From Streptomyces griseochromogenes (GTDB lineage: Bacteria; Actinomycetota; Actinomycetes; Streptomycetales; Streptomycetaceae), in NCBI RefSeq assembly GCF_001542625.1, contig NZ_CP016279.1, positions 7,068,001 to 7,132,000 on the forward strand: a stretch of DNA of 64,000 nt. The letters run 5' to 3'. Every line of letters begins with the position of its first letter. Position 1 is the first letter of the stretch. The notes beneath the pieces were generated by a model. It searched no databases. It was not told the DNA's origin and saw only the letters and a program-made list of their open reading frames with translations. Shown one piece after another: positions 17,701 through 25,903 of the stretch. A program made the position numbers and the translations under genes.

Positions 17701-18507
17701 GAGCGTGGGCGGGGCCGACTTGGGCAGGGTGAGGGCGGTGACCTCCTCCTCGCGGTCGATCCGGACGCCCGCGACGGGCAGCAGCCTGCGCTCCCCGCCC
17801 GCCTGTTCACCGAAGACGAAGAGCAGCTGGTCGCCGGTCCGGAGGGAGTTCGCGGTGCCCTCCACGAACAGTTCGGAGCGGCGGTCGAGGTCCTCGGGGG
17901 TGAGCAGGGAAGGACGGCGGCGCCGTACCTTCAGCTCGTTCCAGTCCCAGCGGGCGGTGAGGTCCCGGGCGGTCTCGAACGTCAGCGACGGCTCGTCGGC
18001 GGAGGCGGGCACGCTGTGGCTGCGCGCTCCGCGCGGGATCGGCACGGGCAGGGTCTCGGCGCGCGGGTCGCGTTCGAGGGTGTACGCCAGGTGGGTGCCG
18101 GCCGCCACTCCGGGGCGCGGCCGGTGTCCGACGAGCCGGCCCAGCAGCACCAGGGAGCGGTGCTCGTCGGCCGTGCGGAGGTAGGCCTCGTCGGCGATCC
18201 GCTCGGAGTGGAAGGTGAGCAGGTCGCCGAGGACGGCGGTGGCGTCGAGCAGGCCGATCGCCGGATCGTCGGGGGTGCGTACGGCCAGTCGGGCGAGGGC
18301 GGGGTACGCGGGCGAGGCGAGCCGGTCGAGGAGGGCGGCGAGGAAGGAGCCGTACTCGCCGACGCGGTGGTCGAGGGCGGTGCGGCCGAGCGAAGCGAGA
18401 TGGGGGTACCCCCGGCCGAAGGCTGGGGGAGGGTTGTGGATCGGCGCGGGGGCGAGGCGCTCGTCGTGGCCGCCGCACGCGCCGCCGCAGGTGCAGGCCC
18501 GGCTCAT
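14728..18507 (-). CDS. gpJ-like putative baseplate assembly protein (larger copy)
   Basis: This 1259-aa baseplate wedge protein belongs to the group annotated as putative baseplate assembly protein. Early residues show DATAVLGDLLTFHSERIADE and YLRTADEHRS, the usual opening of this family. A central segment contains WRFGDGMHG-like TVTFGDGMHGARLPSG, and SEADYEDFARSRAGIGRAAA marks the baseplate J core near residue 1000. The last 75 residues (HTVRDPNGETLTSVCARYGL) look like a LysM fold and may bind glycan or a tube component. Overlap of 4 bases (ATGA) with the previous gene shows translational coupling. Near its N-terminus it encodes a dispersed Streptomyces palindrome in frame. Confidence 0.82.
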   Translation of the reverse strand: MSRACTCGGACGGHDERLAPAPIHNPPPAFGRGYPHLASLGRTALDHRVGEYGSFLAALLDRLASPAYPALARLAVRTPDDPAIGLLDATAVLGDLLTFHSERIADEAYLRTADEHRSLVLLGRLVGHRPRPGVAAGTHLAYTLERDPRAETLPVPIPRGARSHSVPASADEPSLTFETARDLTARWDWNELKVRRRRPSLLTPEDLDRRSELFVEGTANSLRTGDQLLFVFGEQAGGERRLLPVAGVRIDREEEVTALTLPKSAPPTLKELVDEVRRWTAAPAAPGEPGDEPPTPEVPDPRPVSRLIEDFDDQVLAPLRADLDGIKTPGSLAARLGEPVARLREAEVLAEPYEDVAAWFERLEAVLAELAERARELAPAPPVDIGPARKAAVLPDARQAALQALSTVLPALRSAAPAPRPGTRAQRPGTDTARLLSALDPGLGSLYPAWRTAAAPGTPQLLRELLAMRVTAAPFGATAPLKPVQDERGRVIRTADWPLTGAVLASMRVVHDPAGKVPVRAEFQYVEGSSSDQRAENLPVAQPVTFVLGPGRVDLSTRAAHDRELSWLTRRPATAEEPGVTARLHSGLPERSLFVSRPEDDGTVHVAVHNGTAREVSLRPGETKQFTHGEYQVSVRYAVGSTEPDVEIVIAGKPAPLNRRVLQLDSVHDGVTVGSWVAIQRPAKGAAVPGDAKLALVTTQVVAARTAAYSNYGITGRGTELTLADPWLDEFDVLLSHIRDTTVHAAGEPLRPADEPLGEDVHGNEIELAELYDGLRPGRTLIVSGERTDVPGTVGVTTTEVVTIAAADPAVDPQLPGDHVHTRLTLTTDLVHRYHRASVRILGNVVEATHGESREEAIGSGDSDRVNQTFALWQSPLTWLAADNPLGATPVLEIRVDGVLWHEVDSLAGRGATERVYITGTASDGRTTVTFGDGMHGARLPSGHENVRARYRFGTGKAANIPADRITQPLTRPLGVTAVTNPRPATGGADADGPGLTRRTIPLAVSALDRLVSEADYEDFARSRAGIGRAAARELFDGRRRVLHVTVAGTDDVPLAEDNLRPLRAALTEYGDPNLPVRVDARELVLLLISAKVKLAPDHAWEIVEPRLRQALLLRLGYEGREPAEPARLSEVLATAHTVPGVDHVDVDVFTGVPASATPEQLTALLASPGTPRASVPAHPAAYEERTHTVRDPNGETLTSVCARYGLPLAELLRLNPDITDTRRLDHGRTVFVFRGIRPAQLTMLSARAADTLILTEVK
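18393..18430. repeat. dispersed Streptomyces palindromic repeat inside a baseplate gene
   Basis: The plus strand reads tgggggtacccccggccg followed by aaggctgggggagg. This palindromic element is scattered widely in Streptomyces intergenic DNA. Here it is translated in frame as part of NPPPAFGRGYPHLASLGRTA near residue 28 of the gpJ-like protein. Confidence 0.65.
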
Positions 18508-21500
18508 CGGGCGCCTCCCAGGGATATCTCCAGCCGGCCCTGTTCGGGCCGGTCCGGGTCGTTGTCGCAGGTGGCGATCTCCAGCGGGCCGAGCGGCAGC
18601 ACGCCGTCCTCCCTTTCTCCTCGGTCCTGTTCGAACAGCCGCCGCAGCCGGGTGACCTCGACGCTCTCCACGCCCGGAACGGCCGCGGCGACGGCGACCA
18701 GCCGGCTGAGCCGGACCGGCTCGCCGAAGGTCAGCGCGTCCGGGTGGAAGAAGCCGAGACGCCCGTCCGGCAGCCGGCCGTTGCCCAGGACGCGGTACAG
18801 CTCGGCGAGGATCTGCCCGTGCTGGTGGCCGGGCCGGGCGCAGACGCGCAGCGCGATGTCGAGCGGTACGAGACGGGCGGCGCCCACCACCAGGTCGTGG
18901 CCGATGCGCCGGTACGTCTCCAGGGCCTGGGCCACCGAGCCGAGCAGCGCCGCGTCGGGATCCGCGCCGCCGTACGCGTCGATCGCGACGTGTGCCTCCT
19001 GGCCGCTGCCGGTCCAGCGGATCTCGGCGGCGGCCCGTTGCACGCCCTGCAGGGCGGAGGCGAGGGCCGCGTAGTCCTCGGCGGTGACCGCGCGCAGCCG
19101 GGTGCGGCGCAGGTCGAGCGGGGCCAGCTGGCGTACCTGGTCGACGGGTTCGGGCTCGGTTCCGCCGGTGGCGGGCAGCGGGTTGCGCACGGCGGCGGCC
19201 GGTGCCGCGCAGCCCGCCTCGACGACCAGGTGGTTGATGGCCTCCGCGCCGACGTTGCCCGCGGCGCCGCCACCCAGCCGGTAGCGCACCGTCAGACGTG
19301 TCCCGGGCGTCGGCCGGGCGCCGTACCGTCCGTCACCGAAGCGCAGGGCGAGACGCCCGTCGTCCTCGGGTTCGCCGACGAAGTGCCGGTCGCGCGAGGT
19401 GCTGTCGAGCAGGTCGCGGCGCGGCTCCCAGACCAGGTCGGCCTCGTGCGGGAGTACGGCGGGCAGGGCGCGGCGCGGGTCCTGGGCGAGGGCGGCGGCC
19501 GCCGGGCCGCGCAGGGCCGGCTCGTCGGGGTGGAGGCCCGTCGCGTAGGCCGGACCCCAGCTGTGCGCGACCTCCCAGGCGATGTGACCGTCGAGGACGG
19601 TGCCCGCGCGGGCCCTGGCGGTGAGGATCTCGATGCGGCGCAGCTTGGCGTCGAGCAACTGGTCGCTCCGGTGCAGGAGTTCACGCAGGGCGCGGACCGG
19701 GTGGCGGCGCAGTTGCAGCCGTTCCAGCGCCTTCAGGCCGTAGATCACGGCGAGTTCGGCGATCTCCTCCTCGCCGAGGCCGTCGCGGTCGCGGGCGCTG
19801 CGCCACAGTTCGACGAGCCGCTGCCGGGCCCGTCCGGGGATGGCGGCGAGGCGCTCGGCCTGCCCGGCGGCGACCGTGCCCGGGTCGGGGAACGGCACGG
19901 CCCGGGTGACCGGCGCCCGGCCGAGTACAGGACGGAAGCGGGGCAGGATGCCCGGGTAGACGGACTGCGCGAGCAGGGTGCGCAGGGCGGCGGCCTGGGC
20001 GTACGCGGTGCCGGGCACCACGTTCCCCCAGCCTCCGGCCGGGGGGACCCCCACGTGCCGCTGACCGGCGATTTCCAGCCCGAGCCCGGCGCGTACGGTG
20101 GCCCGCTCCCCCACCACGTCGAAGAGCTCGCGGACGTCGTCGGGGGTGAGCGCCTCGCCGCTCTCCGCGCGGTCCGTCAGGGAGTTGATGAGCCGGGCGG
20201 GCGCGTTGCCCTCCGTACGGTCGTAGCAGCCGGGGTCCGGCGGGTCGCAGGGTGCGACGACAGCCGGTACCGGCGGCACGGTCACCGTCTCCGCCGAGCC
20301 GGAGCGCCCGTGGTCCACCAGGACGGCGTTGCCGCGGGCGAGGGTGACGTCCTCCACGGGCAGGCAGTAGCGGCCGCCCCGCGTGGTGAGGCGGAACGGG
20401 ACGCGCAGGGCGTCCTCGGCGGCCCACGTGACCTCCAGGACCGGCTGGTCCTCGATGCGGTCCAGGCCCGGGGTGACGGAGGTCAGCCGGACGGCCTGGC
20501 GATGGGCGGGGTCGGCGTCGCCCGGGGTGCCGGTGCGCGGACCCTTGATCTCCTCCAGGACCAGGACGTCGCCCGGCCTCAGGTCCAGACGGCGCTCCCC
20601 GCAGGTCTCGGGGTCCGCCCACTCGTCGCGCAGGGTGGCCGCGGTGGCTCCCCGGGGCAGGGCGCACACCTCGCCGTCCCAGGTCCACAGCCGGATCGCG
20701 TTGTGCGCGACCCGCAGCCGGAGCGGCTCGGCGGCGACGACGGGTTCGAAGACTTCGACGGAGCCGCGTTCGTCCAGGTCACCGAGGTCGTTCTCGTCGA
20801 TGACGGTGCCGGGTCCGGGGCGGTCGTGCGGGTCGAGTGTGCGTACGTCGACGCAGGCGAAGCGGTAGGTGCCGGGCGCGAGGGTGTGGTCGGCGGCGGT
20901 CTCGACCGTCACGTACGCGCGGGCGTTGCAGCCGTCGTGCATCGCGTAGTCGATGAGCCGTACGTGCCGGCGTACCGAGACCCGCCGGCGGGCGGTGTCG
21001 AGGTAGGCCTCGGTGGCGACCGCGTCCTGCTGGTAGCTGATCTGGTCGCCGGTGTACGCGAGCAGTTCCACGAGGGTCGTGCCGAGGTCGGCGGGGTTGC
21101 GCTCCACCCAGTCGGGGGTGGTCAGCGCCAGCCGGTCGAGGAGCAGCTTGCGGAGGGTGTCGTAGTCGCGGGCCGTGTAGTCCAGGACGGGCGTGGGCGG
21201 CGGGACCGGGGGCTCCCCGGCCTCGTCCGTGCAGTCGAACGGGGTCGGGCAGTCGGGCCGGAACGTGAACTCCGCGCTGTGGTAGCGCTGGTCGAAGCCG
21301 CGGAACGGGTCGGTGCCGGGGCGGCCGTACGGGTCGGCCTCCACCAGCGAGAGCCGGTAGCGGGAGGTGTCGCCGGCCCGGTCGAGGGTGACGTAGAGCC
21401 GGTCGTCCAGCTCCGGGTCCTCCTCGCGTTCGACGCCGACGTCGACTGCGGTGATGCCGGTGATGCGCCGGCCGCCGTCGACGCGGACGTTCTCGGGGCC

Positions 21501-21629
21501 CAGGCCGTGCGGGGCCTTGCCGAGGAAGGTGACGGTGAGCAGCAGCCCGTCGTCGCTCACCTCGACGGAGTCGACCCCATTGAGCCGGGCGGCGCGTACC
21601 TTGGCCCGCCGGGTGGTGCCCGCGCTCAT
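18504..21629 (-). CDS. gpJ-like putative baseplate assembly protein (second copy)
   Basis: This 1041-aa protein has the same overall build as its downstream neighbour. An N-terminal beta domain (residues 1-115) is followed by LDYTARDYDTLRKLLLDRLA, then ADLGTTLVELLAYTGDQISY and AYLDTARRRVSVRRHVRLID, the core signature of gp6/gpJ-type wedge proteins. A late baseplate J segment contains VTAEDYAALASALQGVQRAA. It is the counterpart of Afp11/Afp12-type wedge subunits. It is coupled by 4-base overlaps to gp25 upstream and to the larger gpJ downstream, so the two wedge proteins are probably made in fixed ratio. Confidence 0.82.
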   Translation of the reverse strand: MSAGTTRRAKVRAARLNGVDSVEVSDDGLLLTVTFLGKAPHGLGPENVRVDGGRRITGITAVDVGVEREEDPELDDRLYVTLDRAGDTSRYRLSLVEADPYGRPGTDPFRGFDQRYHSAEFTFRPDCPTPFDCTDEAGEPPVPPPTPVLDYTARDYDTLRKLLLDRLALTTPDWVERNPADLGTTLVELLAYTGDQISYQQDAVATEAYLDTARRRVSVRRHVRLIDYAMHDGCNARAYVTVETAADHTLAPGTYRFACVDVRTLDPHDRPGPGTVIDENDLGDLDERGSVEVFEPVVAAEPLRLRVAHNAIRLWTWDGEVCALPRGATAATLRDEWADPETCGERRLDLRPGDVLVLEEIKGPRTGTPGDADPAHRQAVRLTSVTPGLDRIEDQPVLEVTWAAEDALRVPFRLTTRGGRYCLPVEDVTLARGNAVLVDHGRSGSAETVTVPPVPAVVAPCDPPDPGCYDRTEGNAPARLINSLTDRAESGEALTPDDVRELFDVVGERATVRAGLGLEIAGQRHVGVPPAGGWGNVVPGTAYAQAAALRTLLAQSVYPGILPRFRPVLGRAPVTRAVPFPDPGTVAAGQAERLAAIPGRARQRLVELWRSARDRDGLGEEEIAELAVIYGLKALERLQLRRHPVRALRELLHRSDQLLDAKLRRIEILTARARAGTVLDGHIAWEVAHSWGPAYATGLHPDEPALRGPAAAALAQDPRRALPAVLPHEADLVWEPRRDLLDSTSRDRHFVGEPEDDGRLALRFGDGRYGARPTPGTRLTVRYRLGGGAAGNVGAEAINHLVVEAGCAAPAAAVRNPLPATGGTEPEPVDQVRQLAPLDLRRTRLRAVTAEDYAALASALQGVQRAAAEIRWTGSGQEAHVAIDAYGGADPDAALLGSVAQALETYRRIGHDLVVGAARLVPLDIALRVCARPGHQHGQILAELYRVLGNGRLPDGRLGFFHPDALTFGEPVRLSRLVAVAAAVPGVESVEVTRLRRLFEQDRGEREDGVLPLGPLEIATCDNDPDRPEQGRLEISLGGAR
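20019..20056. repeat. second palindromic repeat inside a baseplate gene
   Basis: The plus strand reads acgttcccccagcctccggc followed by cggggggacccccacgtg. This is a relative of the element at 18393 and is translated as HVGVPPAGGWGNVV within the second gpJ-like protein. Confidence 0.5.
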
Positions 21630-22012
21630 GCGGCCCTCCCCTCGAAGACGTCCTCGCGGACGGCGCCGGTGGCACGCACGACGTACGACAGATGGACGCG
21701 TACGGCGTCGTCGCCGCTCTCGATGTCGAGGGACACGACCTCGACCAGGTCACCGAGCCAGCGCTGCAGCGCCGCCTGGACGGACAGTTCGAGGGTGCTG
21801 ACCAGCTCGGGCGTGTTCGGCGCGAAGACCAGGTCGAGCAGTCCGCAGCCGAAGTCGGGGCGCATCACGCGCTCGCCGGGGCTGGTGAACAGCAGCTGCT
21901 CGATCAGGTCGTGGACGTGCTCGGCGGGGCGGGCGTGCGCGGTGCGGCCGCGGCGGTCGGCGCGGAAGGGGAACGCGATGTCGGTGCGGGCGCGTTGACT
22001 CGTTGGCCTCAT
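21626..22012 (-). CDS. GPW/gp25-type baseplate protein
   Basis: This 128-aa protein is of the gp25 family, which links the baseplate wedge to the first sheath ring. After a short basic N-terminus it shows VHDLIEQLLFTSPGERVMRP and DFGCGLLDLVFAPN, containing the conserved 'E-R-x-x-x-P-x-F-G' type motif of gp25. The ATG at 22012 was chosen because it overlaps the stop of the PAAR gene (ATGA). Length and position, between PAAR and gpJ, fit Afp9/Pvc9. Confidence 0.88.
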   Translation of the reverse strand: MRPTSQRARTDIAFPFRADRRGRTAHARPAEHVHDLIEQLLFTSPGERVMRPDFGCGLLDLVFAPNTPELVSTLELSVQAALQRWLGDLVEVVSLDIESGDDAVRVHLSYVVRATGAVREDVFEGRAA

Positions 22013-22344
22013 CGGACGGTGACCTTTCGCTGCGCGGCCTGGACGACGGGAGGTCCCTGCGGGACGAGGGCCGCGCTGAAGCACTGGGCTGCCGAGGTGT
22101 CGAGCAGCACGGGCGACCCGTCGGCCGTGACGCCGGTGGTGTCGGCACTCCAGCGGACCGACAGGCACGGCGAGGGCACGCCGTCGACGGTGTGCGGGCA
22201 GCCGGCGACGACGTACGTGTGGGCGGTCGTGGTCACAGCGGCGCCGGCGATCCTGAGGCCGCCGGAGGGCGTGGTGGCGGGCGTGACGCGGCCGCCGTGC
22301 GGGCAGCCGATGACGGCGCCCGCGTCTAGCAGACTCCCGGACAA
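22009..22344 (-). CDS. PAAR-like spike tip protein
   Basis: This 111-aa protein is built as a small cone-forming tip, with GCPHGGRVTP and VVAGCPHTVDG giving the repeated Cys-Pro-His pairs expected to bind a metal at the apex. It starts at a TTG (22344) preceded by gggggagagaag. It lies immediately downstream of the spike (gpV) gene and caps it. No effector extension is fused to it. Confidence 0.83.
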   Translation of the reverse strand: MSGSLLDAGAVIGCPHGGRVTPATTPSGGLRIAGAAVTTTAHTYVVAGCPHTVDGVPSPCLSVRWSADTTGVTADGSPVLLDTSAAQCFSAALVPQGPPVVQAAQRKVTVR

Positions 22345-22361
22345 CTTCTCTCCCCCGTTGT

Positions 22362-22898
22362 CTATCGCTTGGAGTGGACGGTCAACTGACCCTGGTTGAC
22401 GGTGACTTCGCTGCCGCGCAGGACGACCTCGGCGCCCGCGCCGGTGGCGATGACCACGGCTTCCTGGGTGATGCGGATGTAGGCGCCGCCCTGGGCCTGG
22501 AGGAGGATCCCCTGCTCGGCGCCGGCCGTGTCGTTGAGCACGATCTTGTGCGCCTGCGGGGTCTGCAGGACGACGGGTTTGTCCCGTGCGCCCGCCCGCA
22601 GCTCACGACGGGCGTCGGGCGGCAGCTCCTCCGCCGCGCCGTACCAGCAGCCGGTCCACACGGGGAAGCTGGGATCCCCCTGCTCGAACTCGACCCACAC
22701 GCCCGCACCGGGCGGCGGCACCACGAACTGGCCCGCCTGCGGCCCGGTGAACGGCAGGCAGGGCAGCGCCCAGGTGGACGGCGTGTCGCCGAGCACGTCG
22801 GGGACCTCGACGGTGATCCGCCCGATGCGCAACGGGTCGTCGTTGCTGACCACCCGGCCGCGGAACTTGCCGAGGTAGCGATTGCTGGGTGCCGCCAT
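22362..22898 (-). CDS. spike protein, phage baseplate assembly protein V type
   Basis: This 178-aa protein has an OB-fold domain (residues about 8-90; YLGKFRGRVVSNDDPLRIGR, PLPFTG-like PCLPFTGPQAGQFVVPP, VWVEFEQGDPSFPVWTGCWY), then a beta-helical needle with repeating short strands (GAYIRITQEAVVIATGAGAE). It forms the central trimeric spike. In many eCIS the hub and spike are one VgrG-like protein; here they are separate genes, 33 bases apart. Confidence 0.87.
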   Translation of the reverse strand: MAAPSNRYLGKFRGRVVSNDDPLRIGRITVEVPDVLGDTPSTWALPCLPFTGPQAGQFVVPPPGAGVWVEFEQGDPSFPVWTGCWYGAAEELPPDARRELRAGARDKPVVLQTPQAHKIVLNDTAGAEQGILLQAQGGAYIRITQEAVVIATGAGAEVVLRGSEVTVNQGQLTVHSKR

Positions 22899-22931
22899 GG
22901 TGGGGGTGCTCCTGTTGGTGGGTCGAGGGAC

Positions 22932-24071
22932 TTACGGCCGGACGCGGTCGCTGCGTGCCTCCAGCCCCTCCCGGGAGAGGGTGAAGTTCTGCCGGAAGGA
23001 GCCCGGGCGCAGATCGTGGGTGACGGACTTGACGAAGTAGTCGCCGTCGTAGGCCCGGCCCGCACCGCGCACGCCGACGAGCCGGCGCGGCTGGAGGAGG
23101 TAGCCGTGCCGGTTGACGTCGAGCGAGCCGGAGCCCGAGATGACGTCCGCGGAGACCGCTGCCCTGGCGAGGAGTTCGGCCTCGGCCTGCTCACGCTGCT
23201 GCTTGGCGGTGCCGGAGAGGGTCCTGCGCTTGAGGGCGGGGGTGGGCCGCCTGCCCAGCGGCGGCCGCAGGGGGCTGATCGGCGGCTGCGGCAGCAGCGT
23301 GGACTGCCGGGTGCCAGGGTCCTGCCACCGCGCCTGTGGCTCCTCGCGTGCGGTGCCGTCGTAGGCGAAGGTCAGCTGGTCCACGGTGGACTGGGCGTCC
23401 ATGTTGACGTTGAGGGCGTGCTGGCGCAGGCCGAGCCGGACCTCCGGACCCCAGCGGGCCGAGGACTGGCCCGGATGGGGACCGGGCTCCAGATAGAAGG
23501 TGTACCCGTTGGCCTTCGCGAGGTCGGTGACGTACTGAAGATCCGTCCCCGTCTGGTAGTGCACGCGCAGGTCCTGGTGCGGGGGCTGGGCCACCTTCTC
23601 GGTGTAGACGTCCGGGCGGATGCCGTAGTCCGAGTAGCGCCGCAGGATGGCGAGGACGCGCTGGGACGGAGGCAGGTTGGGGTAAGGGGCGGTCCGCTCC
23701 TCCAGATCCATGAGCAGCGTCAGGTCCTCGCCCGTGACGGTGAGGGTGGAGTGGCCGGGGATGTTGCTGGCACCGACCTCCTGCCGCACGATCAGCCCGT
23801 CGAACAGCACCTCGGGGGTGCCCCGGACGCTGACCGTGAGGATGACGCGCGTCTTGGGGTCGAAGAACCCCTCCGGCAGCAGCCGTTGGTTGACGAGCCC
23901 GTTCTTGGTCAGATCGAAGGCGAACTGGAAACCGCTGCGCTCTCCCGCGGTGGCGGTGATCTGGGCGGACAGCAGCGCCTCAGCGACCTCGACCGGGACC
24001 GGGCGGGCCAGCGTGGGCCCCATCAGGAGCTGGATGTGGACGGGGCCCTGCCCCACGGGCTGTTCAGACAC
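22932..24071 (-). CDS. baseplate hub protein, gpD / VgrG N-terminal type
   Basis: This 379-aa protein corresponds to the gp27-like hub that anchors the spike and receives the tube. It has the gpD-type tube-like domains: SGFQFAFDLTKNG, FDGLIVRQEVGASNIPGHST and the TLTVTGEDLTLLMDLEE segment common to late-control D proteins. These are followed by DLQYVTDLAKANGYTFYLEP. A late helical insertion rich in Arg and Gln (about 290-320) is unusual. The gene overlaps the LysM gene by 8 bases. Confidence 0.85.
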   Translation of the reverse strand: MSEQPVGQGPVHIQLLMGPTLARPVPVEVAEALLSAQITATAGERSGFQFAFDLTKNGLVNQRLLPEGFFDPKTRVILTVSVRGTPEVLFDGLIVRQEVGASNIPGHSTLTVTGEDLTLLMDLEERTAPYPNLPPSQRVLAILRRYSDYGIRPDVYTEKVAQPPHQDLRVHYQTGTDLQYVTDLAKANGYTFYLEPGPHPGQSSARWGPEVRLGLRQHALNVNMDAQSTVDQLTFAYDGTAREEPQARWQDPGTRQSTLLPQPPISPLRPPLGRRPTPALKRRTLSGTAKQQREQAEAELLARAAVSADVISGSGSLDVNRHGYLLQPRRLVGVRGAGRAYDGDYFVKSVTHDLRPGSFRQNFTLSREGLEARSDRVRP

Positions 24072-24426
24072 GCCGCTCTCCGCGCGGGAACCCGCCGGTG
24101 AGCGGGATACCGATGACGCGCCCCGCCTCGTCCGTCAATTCCCTGGGATCCAGCACGGGGTTGGCGTCGGCGATCCGCCACCACTGTCCGGGGTCGCCGA
24201 GGAAGCGCTGCCCGAGCAGATCGGGCCGCTCTCCGGCGCCGACGGTGTGCGGCTCGGTCTCCTCGTCGAGCGGAGGCAGCAACCGCCGCTTGGTGTAGCG
24301 CACTTCGGTCCCGTCGGCGCGCCGGTGCACGCCGATCTCGGCGTCGTGGTAGCGGCTGGTGCGCGGGTAGGGGTGTGCTCCGGGTATGGAGTCGAGTGCG
24401 CTCTCGTAAGGCTCGGTTCCGGCCAT
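24064..24426 (-). CDS. LysM-like baseplate protein (tail X type)
   Basis: This 120-aa protein has in its second half HTVGAGERPDLLGQRFLGDP then WWRIADANPVLDP, the LysM-like fold of phage tail protein X and of the C-terminus of Afp7/Pvc7. In other eCIS this module is fused to the CIS tube-initiator protein; here it is a separate gene 10 bases after it. It likely sits between hub and first tube ring. Confidence 0.82.
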   Translation of the reverse strand: MAGTEPYESALDSIPGAHPYPRTSRYHDAEIGVHRRADGTEVRYTKRRLLPPLDEETEPHTVGAGERPDLLGQRFLGDPGQWWRIADANPVLDPRELTDEAGRVIGIPLTGGFPRGERRV

Positions 24427-24436
24427 GGCTCTTTCC

Positions 24437-25123
24437 TCATCCCCTTCCGGTCATGAGTCCGACGCCGCCGAGGCCGAGGGCGCCCAGGCCGCCGCCGCGC
24501 GCCGCGGCCGCGAGCCGCTCCTTCTGTGCCAGGTGCGCCATGTACAGGTCGGCGCCGCGGTGCCCGGCGGGCAGGTCGCTCACCGTCAGGATCTTCATCC
24601 CGATGCTCAGCGAGGCCCGGATCGGATTGAGATTGACGTCGAAAGCCGACTCGTTGACGGACAGCTCGGTGAGCCGGACGGGCATGACCCGCTTGCTTCC
24701 CCAGGTGAACAGCGTCAACGGCATCTCGATCGGGCTGATCTCGATGGTCCCCTTCTGCGACAGCTTGCTCGCGGCCCGCAGCTGCGCGGTGGTCGGCTGC
24801 ACCAGCATTTCGAGGGTGGCGAGCTGCGGATGGATCCCGTCGGGCGCGGCGATCTCCAGCTGGTCGGTGGCGTCGATCTCGGCGGTGAACTTCCAGGTCT
24901 CCTGGGCGGGGCCCTTGAGCCGGAGAGCTTCGTTGCGGTCTCCGCTGCCGGTACCGCCGCCTCCGGCGTGACCACCGTCACCGGCACTCTGCGGCGCGAT
25001 GCTGCGCTCCAGGGTGTCCGGGTTGAACTGGAGCACGATGATGCGTCGGGGGGCGCCGGTGTCGGGGTCCACTACGACCAGGCCGGAGCGGATGGGTTTG
25101 GGGATGTCCGCGTAGCGGGTCAT
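24437..25123 (-). CDS. CIS tube-initiator protein (Afp7/Pvc7-like N-terminal domain)
   Basis: In this 228-aa protein, IIVLQFNPDTLERSIAPQ near residue 28 is the mark of the contractile injection tube protein family that starts tube assembly on the hub. WGSKRVMPVRLTELSVNESA and FDVNLNPIRASLSIGMKILT match the later beta-strands of the domain. A Gly-rich low-complexity tail ends the protein. The start ATG overlaps the stop of the upstream unknown gene (ATGA), so translation is coupled. Confidence 0.87.
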   Translation of the reverse strand: MTRYADIPKPIRSGLVVVDPDTGAPRRIIVLQFNPDTLERSIAPQSAGDGGHAGGGGTGSGDRNEALRLKGPAQETWKFTAEIDATDQLEIAAPDGIHPQLATLEMLVQPTTAQLRAASKLSQKGTIEISPIEMPLTLFTWGSKRVMPVRLTELSVNESAFDVNLNPIRASLSIGMKILTVSDLPAGHRGADLYMAHLAQKERLAAAARGGGLGALGLGGVGLMTGRG

Positions 25124-25803
25124 GTGCGCGCCTCCAGGCGGGCTCTGAGGCCGGAGTAGTCATGGTCGGGAAAGATCTCCGGAAACACCCGCAGCATGTT
25201 CCGGATGTTCTCCGCCGCTCCCTGGAAGTCGATGTCGTCGAACCGGACATCGGTGAAGAGGTATTGCCAGCCGTAGGTCCCCTTGGTGACCAGCAGTGTT
25301 TCCAGGTATTGGGGATATCCGATGTCCATGCGGAAGGTCCCGCGTGTGGCGTGGTGATACCAGACCTCGGGGATCGTCGAGCCGTGCGGGACGCGTAGGG
25401 CCGCCAGGGTCCCGCCGCCCCCTCGCGGATGCTCGTCGAAGGGGAACAGCTCAGCACACAGCCGCTCTTCCTCCTCCGACGGCTCGTCCACGGCCGGCTC
25501 CACACCCGGCACCATCATCGCCGCGGCGACGTGCCGGAGGGAGAACTCTCCGGTCAGGTACAGATCCGGGCGTTCCACGGCCCAGTGACTGGACAGCGCC
25601 TCGAAACGCAGATAGACGCGGTGCAGCGAGGCGTCCAGGCTGATTCCCAACTCGTCGGCGAGCAGCTGGAAGGCCTCGTCGGCATCGCCGACGTACTCGT
25701 CGACAGGGCCCCTCTCCTCGTGGAGGACATCGACGCCGGGGGCCGCACTCAGTTCGTCCACAAGACCGAGAAAACACCGCTCGGCATCGGTCAGTTCGGG
25801 CAC
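25120..25803 (-). CDS. unknown protein, second of two paralogues after the DUF4157 gene; candidate immunity protein
   Basis: I do not recognise this 227-aa family. It is soluble, acidic and has no signal peptide or membrane helix. Its C-terminal half shares a clear pattern with the upstream gene: PE-V/L-WYH-x-ATR, an L-x-T-x-L-x-TKG-x-x-GWQYLF-x-D block, a -AEN- motif, a -YDY- or HDYS motif, and the ending RLEAR. The start is GTG at 25803 after ggaga. Position directly behind a toxin-like gene suggests immunity. However, its stop overlaps the start of the tube-initiator gene, so it could instead be a chaperone or structural adaptor. Base composition looks less GC-rich than the structural genes. 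Confidence 0.55.
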   Translation of the reverse strand: MPELTDAERCFLGLVDELSAAPGVDVLHEERGPVDEYVGDADEAFQLLADELGISLDASLHRVYLRFEALSSHWAVERPDLYLTGEFSLRHVAAAMMVPGVEPAVDEPSEEEERLCAELFPFDEHPRGGGGTLAALRVPHGSTIPEVWYHHATRGTFRMDIGYPQYLETLLVTKGTYGWQYLFTDVRFDDIDFQGAAENIRNMLRVFPEIFPDHDYSGLRARLEART

Positions 25804-25903
25804 CTGGTTCTCCGGGGTCGGTTGTCACGCGATCGTTCTGACATGTCGTGAGCTCTTGCAGGCCGGCCCGGCAACTGGTCGCCTGTCCGGCGGGCGGGAT
25901 CCG

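Noticed and set aside
14692..22000. Two further long plus-strand frames (over 1000 codons each) opposite the gpJ-like genes
   Set aside because: Same reason: shadow reading frames created by high third-position GC; no start sites or domains.
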